This document shows positions 1-7,369 of a DNA stretch of 10,660 nucleotides, in pieces. The first letter of the stretch is position 1, and each line of letters opens with the position of its first letter. The DNA comes from an uncultured Oscillospiraceae bacterium (lineage in GTDB: Bacteria; Bacillota; Clostridia; Oscillospirales; Ruminococcaceae): NCBI GenBank assembly GCA_900547015.1, contig URFD01000056.1, positions 1 to 10,660 of the forward strand, in the 5' to 3' direction. The translations under genes and the position numbers were made by a program. The notes beneath the pieces are model-generated. The model was given only the letters and a program-made list of their open reading frames with translations. It made no database searches and was not told where the DNA came from.

Positions 1-2220
1 GAGCAGCACTATTTAAAAAAGACCTGCGACTTTGTGCGGGAAAATCTAACCCGTGAGGAGGAGGCCTGCGCCGACGAGAAGGACCAGGTCATCGCCGCCC
101 GACGGGAGATGTGGGAAACCGTCTCGTTCCGCGGCGGCTTTGACAACGCGGTTGAAGCCCATCAGGCGCTGGAATCGATTCAGGCGCAGTCTGCCCGCTA
201 CGATGCCGCCCACAAGCGCATCGACCACCTGCGTCAGGCGCTGGGAACTCCCTATTTTGCCCGAGTGGACTTCACCGAGAATGGCTACGAATCCGACCCT
301 GCCGAAAAAATCTACATCGGACTGTCCACCGTCCAGGACGAGGACAGCTACGAGACCTTTGTCTATGACTGGCGCACCCCGATTGCCAGCCTGTTCTACC
401 GCTATGAGACCGGCCCGGTCGAGTACCTTGCTCCCTCCGGCACCATCCGCGGCAAGGTCTCGCTCAAGCGCCAGTACGACATCAAGGACGGCACCCTCAA
501 CTACTTCTTCGATTCGGATGTCAATGTCATCGACAATATGCTCCGCGAGGCGCTGTCCCACAACGCTTCCCAGAAGATGAAATCGATTGTCGAAACCATC
601 CAGCGCCAGCAGGACATGATTATCCGCGACACCCTCAACGATTTGGTCTTTGTGCAGGGCGTTGCCGGCAGTGGCAAGACCTCGGTTGCCCTGCATCGGG
701 TGGCCTTCCTGATGTACGAAGGGGTTGCCCAGCGGCTGTATGCCAACAACATCGTCATCATCTCGCCCAACAATCTCTTTGGCAGCTACATCGCAAACGT
801 CCTGCCGGAGCTGGGCGAGGAGAACATCGCCAGCCTGACCTTTGAAACCCTCTTCTCCAAGGTCTGCTCCAACGACCTGCGTATCCTGCCCCGCACCCGT
901 CTGCTCGAGCAGATGGTCTGTGCGGACGGCAATCAGGAGCGCGCCCTGCTGCACCAGTCGGTGGAATTTTTCTCCTCCGAGCCGTTTGTCCGGATTTTGG
1001 AGCGCTACCTCTCCTACTATATCCGCCGGATGATTCCCTACACCGACCTGTACTACGACGGTCAGGTGGTTCAGACCCGTCAGGAGATGGCAGCCTTTGT
1101 CCGCAGAGCCTGTCGGCGTACCCCGCTTGCAACCGCTCTGCACCTGCTGGAACAGCGTCTGTGGGCCGACCTGCACAAGATTCGCCGCGAGCATCGTCTG
1201 CACAAGCTCCAGCAGTTTTCCGGCACCTTTGTTCAGCACCTGTACGACAAGAAGCAGTTCGGCAGATTGCTCTCCATCAAGGAAAGCAGCCGCATCCGCC
1301 GCCAGATTCGCGCCTTCACCACGCTGGACAGCTCTGCCCTCTACCGCAGCCTGATTTGTGACCGCGAGCTGTTCTTCCGGATGGCACGCGGCATCGACCT
1401 TCCGGAAAATATCGACCAGCTCCTTGCCCTTGCCTCCGAGCGCCTGTCACAGCCCTCCGGCACCATCTCCTATCAGGATGCCATGCCGATGCTCTACCTG
1501 CATCTGCGTCTATTTGGCTGCGACCAGTTCCCAGATATTCGGCAGGTGGTGGTGGACGAAGTGCAGGACTACTATCCGGTTCACTTCCATATCCTGCGCC
1601 AGCTCTTCCCGAATGCCCGCTACACCGTGATGGGCGACTACAACCAGACGATTGAAAAACAGGAAGGCCCCGATTTCTATCAGGAGGTAGACCGCATCCT
1701 GCACAAGAAAAATTCCTGCCTGATTACCCTGAACAAGGGCTTCCGCTGCTCCTATGAAATCAACGAATTTTCCCGCCGCTTCCTCAGCCAGTCCACCGAG
1801 CTGGAGAGCTTTGAGCGGCATGAGCAGCCGCCGCTGGTGGAGCAGACCGCAGACCTCGAGCAGATGGCAGAGCGCATCGCCCAGCTGACTGCGGACTATC
1901 TCGGCGAGGGCTATGCCTCGGTGGGCATCATCTGCAAGACCCACCAGCAGGCAAACCGGCTGTATGAGCAGCTGCGCTCCCGCATCTCGGTTCACCTGAT
2001 GGATACCGACCAGCCCGAGACCTTCTCCGGTGTCATGCTCATGCCGGTTTACATGGCAAAGGGGCTGGAATTTGACGCTGCCATCCTCTGCGGGGTGGAC
2101 GACCAAAACTACCGCACCGGCTTTGACCGCCAGCTGCTGTATGTTTCCTGCACCCGCGCGCTACATCGGCTTGCCATCCTGCACACCGGCAAGCCCAGCC
2201 GCTTTTTACAGCTGAGCTGA
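1..2220 (+). CDS. helD: HelD-like RNA polymerase-associated superfamily 1 helicase, 5' end cut by the window
   Basis: This is a UvrD/Rep-type superfamily 1 ATPase of the HelD family, which in Gram-positive bacteria binds RNA polymerase and releases it from stalled or post-termination complexes. The frame is open from base 1 (739 codons plus TGA). A GTG at 34 is the first possible start in view, but it has no ribosome site and the codons before it (EQHYLKKTCDF) look like the usual HelD N-terminal helix, so the real start probably lies upstream. Visible motifs: Walker A GVAGSGKTS at about 658-684, Walker B DEVQD at 1555-1569, GDYNQ (motif III) near 1633, KGFRCSYEI near 1735, KGLEFD near 2059, and LLYVSCTRALH at 2134-2166. 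The N-terminal half is rich in charged helix, as expected for the arm that enters the polymerase secondary channel. Typical members are about 700-780 residues, so little is missing. It converges on purD. Confidence 0.88.
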   Translation, partial: EQHYLKKTCDFVRENLTREEEACADEKDQVIAARREMWETVSFRGGFDNAVEAHQALESIQAQSARYDAAHKRIDHLRQALGTPYFARVDFTENGYESDPAEKIYIGLSTVQDEDSYETFVYDWRTPIASLFYRYETGPVEYLAPSGTIRGKVSLKRQYDIKDGTLNYFFDSDVNVIDNMLREALSHNASQKMKSIVETIQRQQDMIIRDTLNDLVFVQGVAGSGKTSVALHRVAFLMYEGVAQRLYANNIVIISPNNLFGSYIANVLPELGEENIASLTFETLFSKVCSNDLRILPRTRLLEQMVCADGNQERALLHQSVEFFSSEPFVRILERYLSYYIRRMIPYTDLYYDGQVVQTRQEMAAFVRRACRRTPLATALHLLEQRLWADLHKIRREHRLHKLQQFSGTFVQHLYDKKQFGRLLSIKESSRIRRQIRAFTTLDSSALYRSLICDRELFFRMARGIDLPENIDQLLALASERLSQPSGTISYQDAMPMLYLHLRLFGCDQFPDIRQVVVDEVQDYYPVHFHILRQLFPNARYTVMGDYNQTIEKQEGPDFYQEVDRILHKKNSCLITLNKGFRCSYEINEFSRRFLSQSTELESFERHEQPPLVEQTADLEQMAERIAQLTADYLGEGYASVGIICKTHQQANRLYEQLRSRISVHLMDTDQPETFSGVMLMPVYMAKGLEFDAAILCGVDDQNYRTGFDRQLLYVSCTRALHRLAILHTGKPSRFLQLS

Positions 2221-2221
2221 T

Positions 2222-2235
2222 ATTTCCCGGGAAAT
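2222..2235. repeat. 14-bp perfect palindrome just after the helicase stop
   Basis: The sequence atttcccgggaaat is its own reverse complement and begins two bases after the TGA at 2218-2220. It has no loop, so it is a poor RNA hairpin, but it could be a dimeric protein site. Function unknown; chance is possible. Confidence 0.4.
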
Positions 2236-2241
2236 TGCATC

Positions 2242-2280
2242 AAAAAAGAGGACTGTTTCACACAGTCCTCTTTTTGTTTT
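2242..2280. terminator. Bidirectional intrinsic terminator between helD and purD
   Basis: A perfect 14-bp stem (2243-2256 with 2262-2275) encloses a 5-base loop, ttcac. On the + strand the stem ends in TTTTT followed by GTTTT; on the - strand it ends in TTTTTT. The A/T ends mean the same hairpin can stop the helicase transcript and the pur operon transcript, which meet here with only 66 bases between the two stop codons. Confidence 0.92.
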
Positions 2281-2286
2281 GTCCGT

Positions 2287-3567
2287 CTATTTCAGAGCGC
2301 TCAGCGCACGCTTGCCGATGTCGCGGCGGCTGAAGCAGTCCTCAAAGTGGATGGCATCCACATTCTCATAAGCCTTGTCCAGTGCCTTTTGCAGGCTGTC
2401 TGACCTTGCGGTGACGCCCAGCACCCGTCCGCCGTTGTTGAGGTAAACTCCGTTTTCCAGCTTGGTGCCCGAGTGGTAGACGCTCACGCCCTCGCGCTGA
2501 CCGTTTGCGTCCAAGCCGCTGATTGGGCAGCCCTTGCGGTAGGACTTCGGATAGCCGCCGCTGGCGATGATGACGCAGGCCGCCTTCTCGTCCGAGAAGT
2601 GAACCATGTCAGCGGTCAGAGTTCCGTGGTAAACTGCCTCCATGATGTCGACCAAATCGCTGTCGAGCAGCTCGAGGACAACCTGAGTTTCCGGGTCGCC
2701 GAAGCGGCTGTTGTACTCGATGACATACGGGCCCTTCGGGGTCAGCATCAGTCCAAAGTAGAGACAGCCCTTGAACGGTCTGCCCATGCTTGCCATCGCA
2801 TCAACGGTCGGCTGGAAGATGGTCTGCATACACTGGCGGGCAATCTCCTCGGTGTAGAACGGGTTCGGTGCAACCGTACCCATGCCGCCGGTATTCAGTC
2901 CTTTGTCTCCATCGAGCGCACGCTTGTGGTCCATCGAAGAAACCATCGGAACCACCGTTTTGCCGTCCACGAATGCCAGCACCGAAACCTCCGGGCCGGT
3001 CAGGAATTCCTCCACAACAACATGGTTGCCGCTGGCTCCAAACACCTTTTCCTCCATGATGTCGTGCAGACCCTCTTTGGCCTCCTCGTGGTTTGCTGCG
3101 ATGATAACGCCCTTGCCCAGCGCCAGTCCGTCCGCCTTGATGACAACCGGGTACTCGTTCTTCTGCTCGATATAGGTCAGCGCCTGAGCCGGGTCATCAA
3201 ATACCTCATAGGAAGCGGTCGGGATGTGGAAGTCCCGCATCAGATTTTTGGAAAAGACCTTGCTGGCTTCAATCTGTGCCGCAGCCTTGGTCGGGCCGAA
3301 GGTCATGATTCCCTCTGCATTGAGCGCATCCACCATGCCTGCTGCCAGCGGGTCGTCCGGAGCAACCACAACCAGATCGATTTTGTTTTCCTTGGAAAAG
3401 TGAACCACCCCGTCGATGTCCATCGCCTTGATGTCAACGCACTCAGCATCGGCACTGATGCCGCCGTTGCCGGGACAGCAATAGATTTTCTCCGCCTTCG
3501 GGCTCTGCTTGAGCTTGCGGATGATGGCGTGCTCTCTGCCGCCGGAGCCTACTACCAGAATTTTCAT
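2287..3567 (-). CDS. purD: Phosphoribosylamine-glycine ligase (GAR synthetase)
   Basis: This cytosolic ATP-grasp enzyme joins phosphoribosylamine and glycine to give GAR, the second step of de novo purine synthesis. The 426-residue length is normal. The N-terminal domain opens with MKILVVGSGGREHA (residues 1-14). The ATP-grasp part has KADGLALGKGV at 144-154, GGMG at 227-230 and the metal-binding stretch IEYNSRFGDPETQV at 283-296. The usual VGPE.PL loop appears as VAPDDPL at 68-74, a conservative change. The ATG at 3567 is preceded at 8 bases by AGGAAG (3576-3581), so the start is firm. It is the last gene of the operon, 73 bases after the AICAR transformylase gene, and the gap holds overlapping hairpins that could tune its expression. 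The transcript ends at the shared terminator at 2242-2275. Confidence 0.97.
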   Translation of the reverse strand: MKILVVGSGGREHAIIRKLKQSPKAEKIYCCPGNGGISADAECVDIKAMDIDGVVHFSKENKIDLVVVAPDDPLAAGMVDALNAEGIMTFGPTKAAAQIEASKVFSKNLMRDFHIPTASYEVFDDPAQALTYIEQKNEYPVVIKADGLALGKGVIIAANHEEAKEGLHDIMEEKVFGASGNHVVVEEFLTGPEVSVLAFVDGKTVVPMVSSMDHKRALDGDKGLNTGGMGTVAPNPFYTEEIARQCMQTIFQPTVDAMASMGRPFKGCLYFGLMLTPKGPYVIEYNSRFGDPETQVVLELLDSDLVDIMEAVYHGTLTADMVHFSDEKAACVIIASGGYPKSYRKGCPISGLDANGQREGVSVYHSGTKLENGVYLNNGGRVLGVTARSDSLQKALDKAYENVDAIHFEDCFSRRDIGKRALSALK

Positions 3568-3590
3568 CTTGATATCTTCCTTTCCTCAAT

Positions 3591-3635
3591 CCCTTTTTCT
3601 GAAAAAGGGGAAAGAAGACGCTCTCCTTTCCCCTT
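3591..3635 (-). promoter_or_regulatory. Overlapping hairpins between purH and purD, possible attenuator
   Basis: Read on the - strand, segment A (AAGGGGAAAG, 3635-3626) pairs perfectly with B (3614-3605) over 10 bp; B runs into TTTTT (3606-3602), giving a weak terminator-like shape. The end of B (CCCTTTTT, 3609-3602) also pairs perfectly over 8 bp with C (AAAAAGGG, 3598-3591) across a 3-base loop. A:B and B:C cannot both form fully. The purD ribosome site begins 10 bases past C. This could give partial termination or mRNA processing before purD; the function is inferred. Confidence 0.5.
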
Positions 3636-3640
3636 GCTTT

Positions 3641-4822
3641 TTAGTGATGGAACAGACGGATTCCGGTGAATGCCAGAACCATGTTGTACTTGTTGCAGGT
3701 TTCGATGACATTGTCGTCACGAATCGAACCGCCCGGCTCAGCGATGTACTGAACACCGGTACGATGTGCGCGCTCGATGTTGTCGCCGAATGGGAAGAAC
3801 GCATCCGAACCCAGAGATACGCCGGTGAGGGTATCCAGCCAAGCGCGCTTTTCCTCTCTGGTCAGCGGAGCTGGCTTTTCGGTGAAGAAGTTCTCCCAGA
3901 TGCCGTCTGCCAGAACATCCATGTAGTCATCCGAGATGTAGACATCGATGGTGTTGTCGCGGTCTGCACGGCGGATGTCCTTCTTGAATGGCAGGTTCAT
4001 GACCTTCTCGTGCTGACGCAGGTACCAGATGTCTGCCTTGTTGCCTGCCAGACGGGTGCAGTGGATACGGGACTGCTGACCGGCGCCGATACCGATTGCC
4101 TGACCGTCCTTAACATAGCAAACCGAGTTGGACTGGGTGTATTTGAGGGCAATCAGAGAGATGAGCAGGTCGATTTTTGCGCTTTCCGGCAGGTTCTTGT
4201 TGTCGGAAACGATGTTGCCGAACAGGCTTTCATCGATTTTCAGGTTGTTTCTACCCTGCTCGAAGGTCACGCCGAATACATCCTTGTGCTCGATTTCTTC
4301 CGGAACATAGTTCGGGTCGATTTTGATGACGTTGTAGGTACCCTTGCGTTTTTCGCGCAGGATTGCCAGAGCTTCGTCGGTGTAGCCCGGAGCGATGACG
4401 CCGTCCGAAACCTCGCGCTTGATGATGCGAGCGGTACACTCGTCACAGATATCGGACAGAGCGATGAAGTCGCCGTAGGAGGACATTCTGTCAGCGCCGC
4501 GCGCTCTTGCGTAAGCGCTTGCGATTGGGGACAGCTCGCCCAAATCATCGACGAAGTAGATTTTCTTCATGGTGTCGTTCAGCGGCAGACCAACTGCTGC
4601 ACCTGCCGGAGAAACGTGCTTGAAGGAAGCGGCTGCCGGCAGACCGGTTGCTTCTTTCAGCTCCTTGACCAGCTGCCAGCTGTTGAAGGCATCCATAAAG
4701 TTGATGTATCCCGGCTTGCCGTTGAGAACCTCGATTGGCAGGTCTTTGCCGTTGCTCATAAAAATTCTGGATGGCTTCTGGTTTGGGTTGCAGCCATATT
4801 TCAATGCAAGTTCATTTGCCAT
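3641..4822 (-). CDS. purH: Stand-alone AICAR transformylase (PurH C-terminal domain only)
   Basis: This enzyme transfers a formyl group from 10-formyltetrahydrofolate to AICAR, giving FAICAR, the step before IMP. Most bacteria have a fused PurH of about 510 residues with an N-terminal MGS-fold IMP cyclohydrolase. Here only the transformylase half is present, 393 residues, complete at both ends. Visible landmarks: KYGCNPNQKPSRI at 8-20, the catalytic Lys-His in SFKHVSPAG (K68, H69), AYARARGADRMSS at 103-115, KYTQSNSVC at 227-235, GIGAGQQSRIHCTRLAG at 244-260, DAFFPFGDN at 340-348 and the C-terminal RLFHH. The ATG at 4831 is abutted by AAAGGA with no gap, while the ATG at 4822 sits 9 bases from it and gives the usual MANELALKYG start; I chose 4822. 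The missing cyclohydrolase is supplied by the gene directly upstream, 36 bases away. Confidence 0.95.
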   Translation of the reverse strand: MANELALKYGCNPNQKPSRIFMSNGKDLPIEVLNGKPGYINFMDAFNSWQLVKELKEATGLPAAASFKHVSPAGAAVGLPLNDTMKKIYFVDDLGELSPIASAYARARGADRMSSYGDFIALSDICDECTARIIKREVSDGVIAPGYTDEALAILREKRKGTYNVIKIDPNYVPEEIEHKDVFGVTFEQGRNNLKIDESLFGNIVSDNKNLPESAKIDLLISLIALKYTQSNSVCYVKDGQAIGIGAGQQSRIHCTRLAGNKADIWYLRQHEKVMNLPFKKDIRRADRDNTIDVYISDDYMDVLADGIWENFFTEKPAPLTREEKRAWLDTLTGVSLGSDAFFPFGDNIERAHRTGVQYIAEPGGSIRDDNVIETCNKYNMVLAFTGIRLFHH

Positions 4823-4831
4823 GATGGTCAT

Positions 4832-4837
4832 TCCTTT
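4832..4837 (-). promoter_or_regulatory. Ribosome site that fixes the AICAR transformylase start
   Basis: AAAGGA on the - strand touches the ATG at 4831 but lies 9 bases before the ATG at 4822. Only the latter spacing suits initiation, so the three extra residues MTI are unlikely to be translated. Confidence 0.75.
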
Positions 4838-4858
4838 CTATTCCCTTTGACAGGCTCC

Positions 4859-5560
4859 CTATTTATTTTTGTTAATGATGCGGGTTTCAACCTCGCCGCT
4901 TGCCACGTCGATGAAGCGGGTGAACAGAGAAACCTTGTTGTCCGCATTCAGGTTTTCCCAAATCATGTTGGTAAACTGGTCGATGTCGCCCTCAATGACA
5001 ACCGGGGTCGGCTCCCCTTCATAGGATGGGATTGGGTTTCCGTCGCACTTGTAGGTGTGGATGAAATGTCCCTGGCCCGGCTTCGGGTCGCTGTATTCAA
5101 AGAAATAGCGGTGTGCGCTTTCCGGGTCACCGTTGTTGCTCTTGAGGATGGAGAGCTTGTAATCAAAGCCCTCTACCACACCGGAGATGCGAGGGGTGAA
5201 GTTTGGTGCATCCGGCTCAAAAGTGCGGGTACGCAGCGCATCTGCAAAGGTTTTGCCCTCTTTGAGGAAATCGTAAACGGTGTCGGTCTGGTCGCCGTTG
5301 GTGACAATGGTCTTGCCGCCGAGCACGCGAACCGGCGCATAGATAATCAGGGATGGGTCAGCCAGCTTTGCCGGGTCAAATGCCTCGGTGCGGATGCCGC
5401 CGTCCTGCTCCACGAACACACGGTTGCGGCTGTTCTCGCTGCGGCCCATGATGAAGTATGCGATGACTGCCTTGGTGCCGTCCTGGCTTCTGCCCAGAAC
5501 GATGCCGCGGCCCGGATAGGTATTGGAACGAAGGTCTTCTGCCAGATTGATGTAATTCAT
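4859..5560 (-). CDS. purO: IMP cyclohydrolase, PurO type
   Basis: This 233-residue protein matches the PurO-like IMP cyclohydrolase family (COG3363/PF07826 as I recall it), first characterised in methanogenic archaea and unrelated to the PurH N-terminal domain; the archaeal enzyme has an Ntn-hydrolase-type fold. It would close FAICAR to IMP. Landmarks that I recognise are YPGRGIVLG at 15-23, YFIMGRSENSRNRVF at 35-49, NGDQTDTVYDF at 88-98, FEPDAPNFTPRISG at 114-127 and YKCDGNPIPSYEGEP at 170-184. There is no signal peptide or membrane segment. The start ATG at 5560 has GAGAGG ten bases upstream. It lies 27 bases after purN and 36 before the stand-alone AICAR transformylase gene, a placement that fits its role as the second half of a split PurH. 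It is somewhat longer than the archaeal enzyme (about 200 residues). Confidence 0.9.
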   Translation of the reverse strand: MNYINLAEDLRSNTYPGRGIVLGRSQDGTKAVIAYFIMGRSENSRNRVFVEQDGGIRTEAFDPAKLADPSLIIYAPVRVLGGKTIVTNGDQTDTVYDFLKEGKTFADALRTRTFEPDAPNFTPRISGVVEGFDYKLSILKSNNGDPESAHRYFFEYSDPKPGQGHFIHTYKCDGNPIPSYEGEPTPVVIEGDIDQFTNMIWENLNADNKVSLFTRFIDVASGEVETRIINKNK

Positions 5561-5587
5561 ATTGCTGTTTCCTCTCTCAAAATGGGA

Positions 5588-6199
5588 TCAGTGATTTTGT
5601 TTTTCTCGGTCGATCTGCTCGCAGAGCATGGCAGCGGCACGCGGAAGCAGCTCCCACTCTGCCTGCTCCATGACCCTTCTCTGCAAGGTTTCCGGGGTAT
5701 CTCCCGGCAGGACATCAACGGCCTTTTGCAGGATGATGCTGCCGCCGTCGGTGACCTCATTGACAAAATGCACCGTTGCGCCGGTGACCTTGACGCCGTA
5801 TTCCAGCGCTGCCTCATGCACCCGCAGTCCGTAGAAGCCGTCTCCGCAGAAGGACGGAATCAGCGACGGGTGTACATTGATGATGCGGTTGGGGTATGCC
5901 TCGATGACCTCTTTGCCTAAGATGCTCAAAAATCCGGCCAGCACGACCAGCTCGATTCCCCGGCTTTGCAGCTCCTGCACCAGCCGATGGTCAAAGGCCT
6001 GCGCGCTGCCACATTCCTTTTTGCTGACTACAACCGTTTCGATTCCGGCAGCCTGCGCGCGCTGGAGCGCATAGGCTCCTGCACGGGAGCTGATGACCAG
6101 ACGAATCTGTCCGCAGCCCAGCTCTCCGGCCTGCTGACGGTCGATCAGCGCCTGAAGGTTGGTGCCGCCACCCGACACCAGCACTGCTATCTTAACCAT
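5588..6199 (-). CDS. purN: Phosphoribosylglycinamide formyltransferase (GAR transformylase)
   Basis: PurN uses 10-formyltetrahydrofolate to formylate GAR to FGAR, step three of the pathway, in the cytosol. It is 203 residues, a normal length. The N-terminal phosphate-binding loop reads VLVSGGGTNLQAL at 6-18. The catalytic triad known from E. coli (Asn, His, Asp) is present: N108 and H110 in INVHPSLIPSF, and D151 in NEVTDGGSI. The loop after HPSLIPSF reads CGDGFYGLRVHEAAL, a form I associate with Bacillota. The ATG at 6199 has AAGGGG 9 bases upstream (6209-6214). It sits 95 bases after purM, the third-largest gap between operon genes, and that gap holds a hairpin at 6231-6266. Confidence 0.97.
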   Translation of the reverse strand: MVKIAVLVSGGGTNLQALIDRQQAGELGCGQIRLVISSRAGAYALQRAQAAGIETVVVSKKECGSAQAFDHRLVQELQSRGIELVVLAGFLSILGKEVIEAYPNRIINVHPSLIPSFCGDGFYGLRVHEAALEYGVKVTGATVHFVNEVTDGGSIILQKAVDVLPGDTPETLQRRVMEQAEWELLPRAAAMLCEQIDREKQNH

Positions 6200-6228
6200 T
6201 TTCCGCAGCCCCTTTTCGATATAAATGG

Positions 6229-6266
6229 AAAAGCAGACGCAGCATAATCCGATGACGCGCCTGCTT
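6229..6266 (-). terminator. Terminator-like hairpin between purM and purN
   Basis: On the - strand AAGCAGGCGC (6266-6257) pairs with GCGTCTGCTT (6240-6231) over 10 bp with one G-U, loop 16 bases, followed by only two more T before CC. The U-run is short, so it may be a partial terminator, an RNA stability element or a processing site rather than a full stop inside an operon. Confidence 0.4.
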
Positions 6267-6294
6267 GTTCGATCTGTTGTTGGGTCAGACCTGA

Positions 6295-7332
6295 TTACAG
6301 GATCTCGATGGTCTTTTCTCCTGCCTGAACCTCGCCGATGATATAAGCATCCTCGCCTGCTTCATGCAGCACCTGCAGCGCCTTGTCCGCCTCTTCCTTG
6401 GAAACGATGGCAATCATGCCGACGCCCATATTGAAGGTGTTGAACATATCGCGCTCCGGAATCTGGCCAACCTTCTGGATTTCCTCAAAGATTGGCAGGA
6501 CACGAACCTTGCTGCGGTCAACCACTGCCTTGGTGCGGCTGTTGAGCGCACGCGGGATATTCTCATAGAATCCGCCGCCGGTTACATGGACAATCGATTT
6601 GACCTGTACTTCGTCAATGAGCTTGAGCATTGGTTTGACATACAGCTTGGTTGGGGTCAGCAGAGTCTGGCCCAGAGTGGAGCCGTTGAACTCGCGGAAG
6701 ACATTTCTTGGGGTGTTGTCCAGATCAAAGACCCGTCTGACCAGAGAGAATCCGTTGGAGTGTACACCGGAGGAAGGCAGTGCGATCATGACATCGCCCG
6801 GCTGTACATTTTCCGGATCGATCATCTTGTCCTTGTCCACCACGCCGACGCTGAAGCCAGCCACGTCATATTCGTCGATTGGATAGAATCCCGGCATCTC
6901 TGCGGTCTCGCCGCCGACCAGCGCACAGCCGGTCTCGACGCAGCCGTCTGCCACGCCTTTGACGATATCGGCTACCTTTTCCGGAATATTTTTGCCCAGT
7001 GCAATATAGTCCAGGAAGATCAGTGGTTTTGCTCCGCAGCAGATGATGTCGTTGACGCACATTGCAACGCAGTCGATACCAACGGTATCGTGCTTGTCAA
7101 GCAAAAACGCAATCTTCAGCTTGGTGCCTACGCCGTCGGTTCCGGAAACCAGAACCGGTTTGGTGATGCCGGTCAGGTCCAGCTCAAAGGCGCCGCCAAA
7201 GCCGCCGATGCCGGTCATCATGCCCGATGTCATGGTTCTTGCCACGTGTGCCTTCATCAATTCAACTGCCTTATATCCGGCGGTGACATCCACGCCGGCT
7301 GCCTTGTAGCTTTCGCTGAAACTTTCGCTCAT
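6295..7332 (-). CDS. purM: Phosphoribosylformylglycinamidine cyclo-ligase (AIR synthetase)
   Basis: PurM closes FGAM to AIR with ATP. With the start at 7332 the protein is 345 residues, the usual size. Visible motifs: SGTDGVGTKLKIA at 63-75, DCVAMCVNDI at 87-96, and ALVGGETAEMPGFY at 137-150, all hallmarks of the PurM/PurL/SelD/ThiL superfamily with the PurM-specific N-terminus YKAAGVDVTAGYKAVELM. The frame stays open upstream to an ATG at 7425, which would add 31 residues that look unlike any PurM and would overlap purF. GGAAAGGA at 7343-7350 lies 10 bases before the ATG at 7332, so the shorter form is right. It is 37 bases after purF. The enzyme that makes its substrate, FGAM synthase, is not encoded in the window. 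Confidence 0.97.
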   Translation of the reverse strand: MSESFSESYKAAGVDVTAGYKAVELMKAHVARTMTSGMMTGIGGFGGAFELDLTGITKPVLVSGTDGVGTKLKIAFLLDKHDTVGIDCVAMCVNDIICCGAKPLIFLDYIALGKNIPEKVADIVKGVADGCVETGCALVGGETAEMPGFYPIDEYDVAGFSVGVVDKDKMIDPENVQPGDVMIALPSSGVHSNGFSLVRRVFDLDNTPRNVFREFNGSTLGQTLLTPTKLYVKPMLKLIDEVQVKSIVHVTGGGFYENIPRALNSRTKAVVDRSKVRVLPIFEEIQKVGQIPERDMFNTFNMGVGMIAIVSKEEADKALQVLHEAGEDAYIIGEVQAGEKTIEIL

Positions 7333-7342
7333 ATCGTAAAAA

Positions 7343-7350
7343 TCCTTTCC
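7343..7350 (-). promoter_or_regulatory. Ribosome site that fixes the purM start
   Basis: GGAAAGGA on the - strand lies 10 bases before the ATG at 7332. No comparable site precedes the ATG at 7425, which falls inside the purF 3' end. Confidence 0.8.
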
Positions 7351-7369
7351 TGTTCGCTTGCCCTGCTTA

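Noticed and set aside
46..1239. A 397-codon open frame on the - strand opposite the helicase gene
   Set aside because: The + strand frame carries all helicase motifs; the antisense product shows no motif.
3641..4822. Stand-alone transformylase considered as a truncated or frameshifted purH
   Set aside because: It has its own ribosome site and start at the domain boundary, and the upstream sequence encodes another intact gene, so it is a natural single-domain form.
3509..5920. An 803-codon open frame on the + strand opposite purD, purH, purO and purN
   Set aside because: It runs across four clear genes and their gaps, its product shows no recognisable domain, and there is no ribosome site; it arises from codon bias of the real genes.
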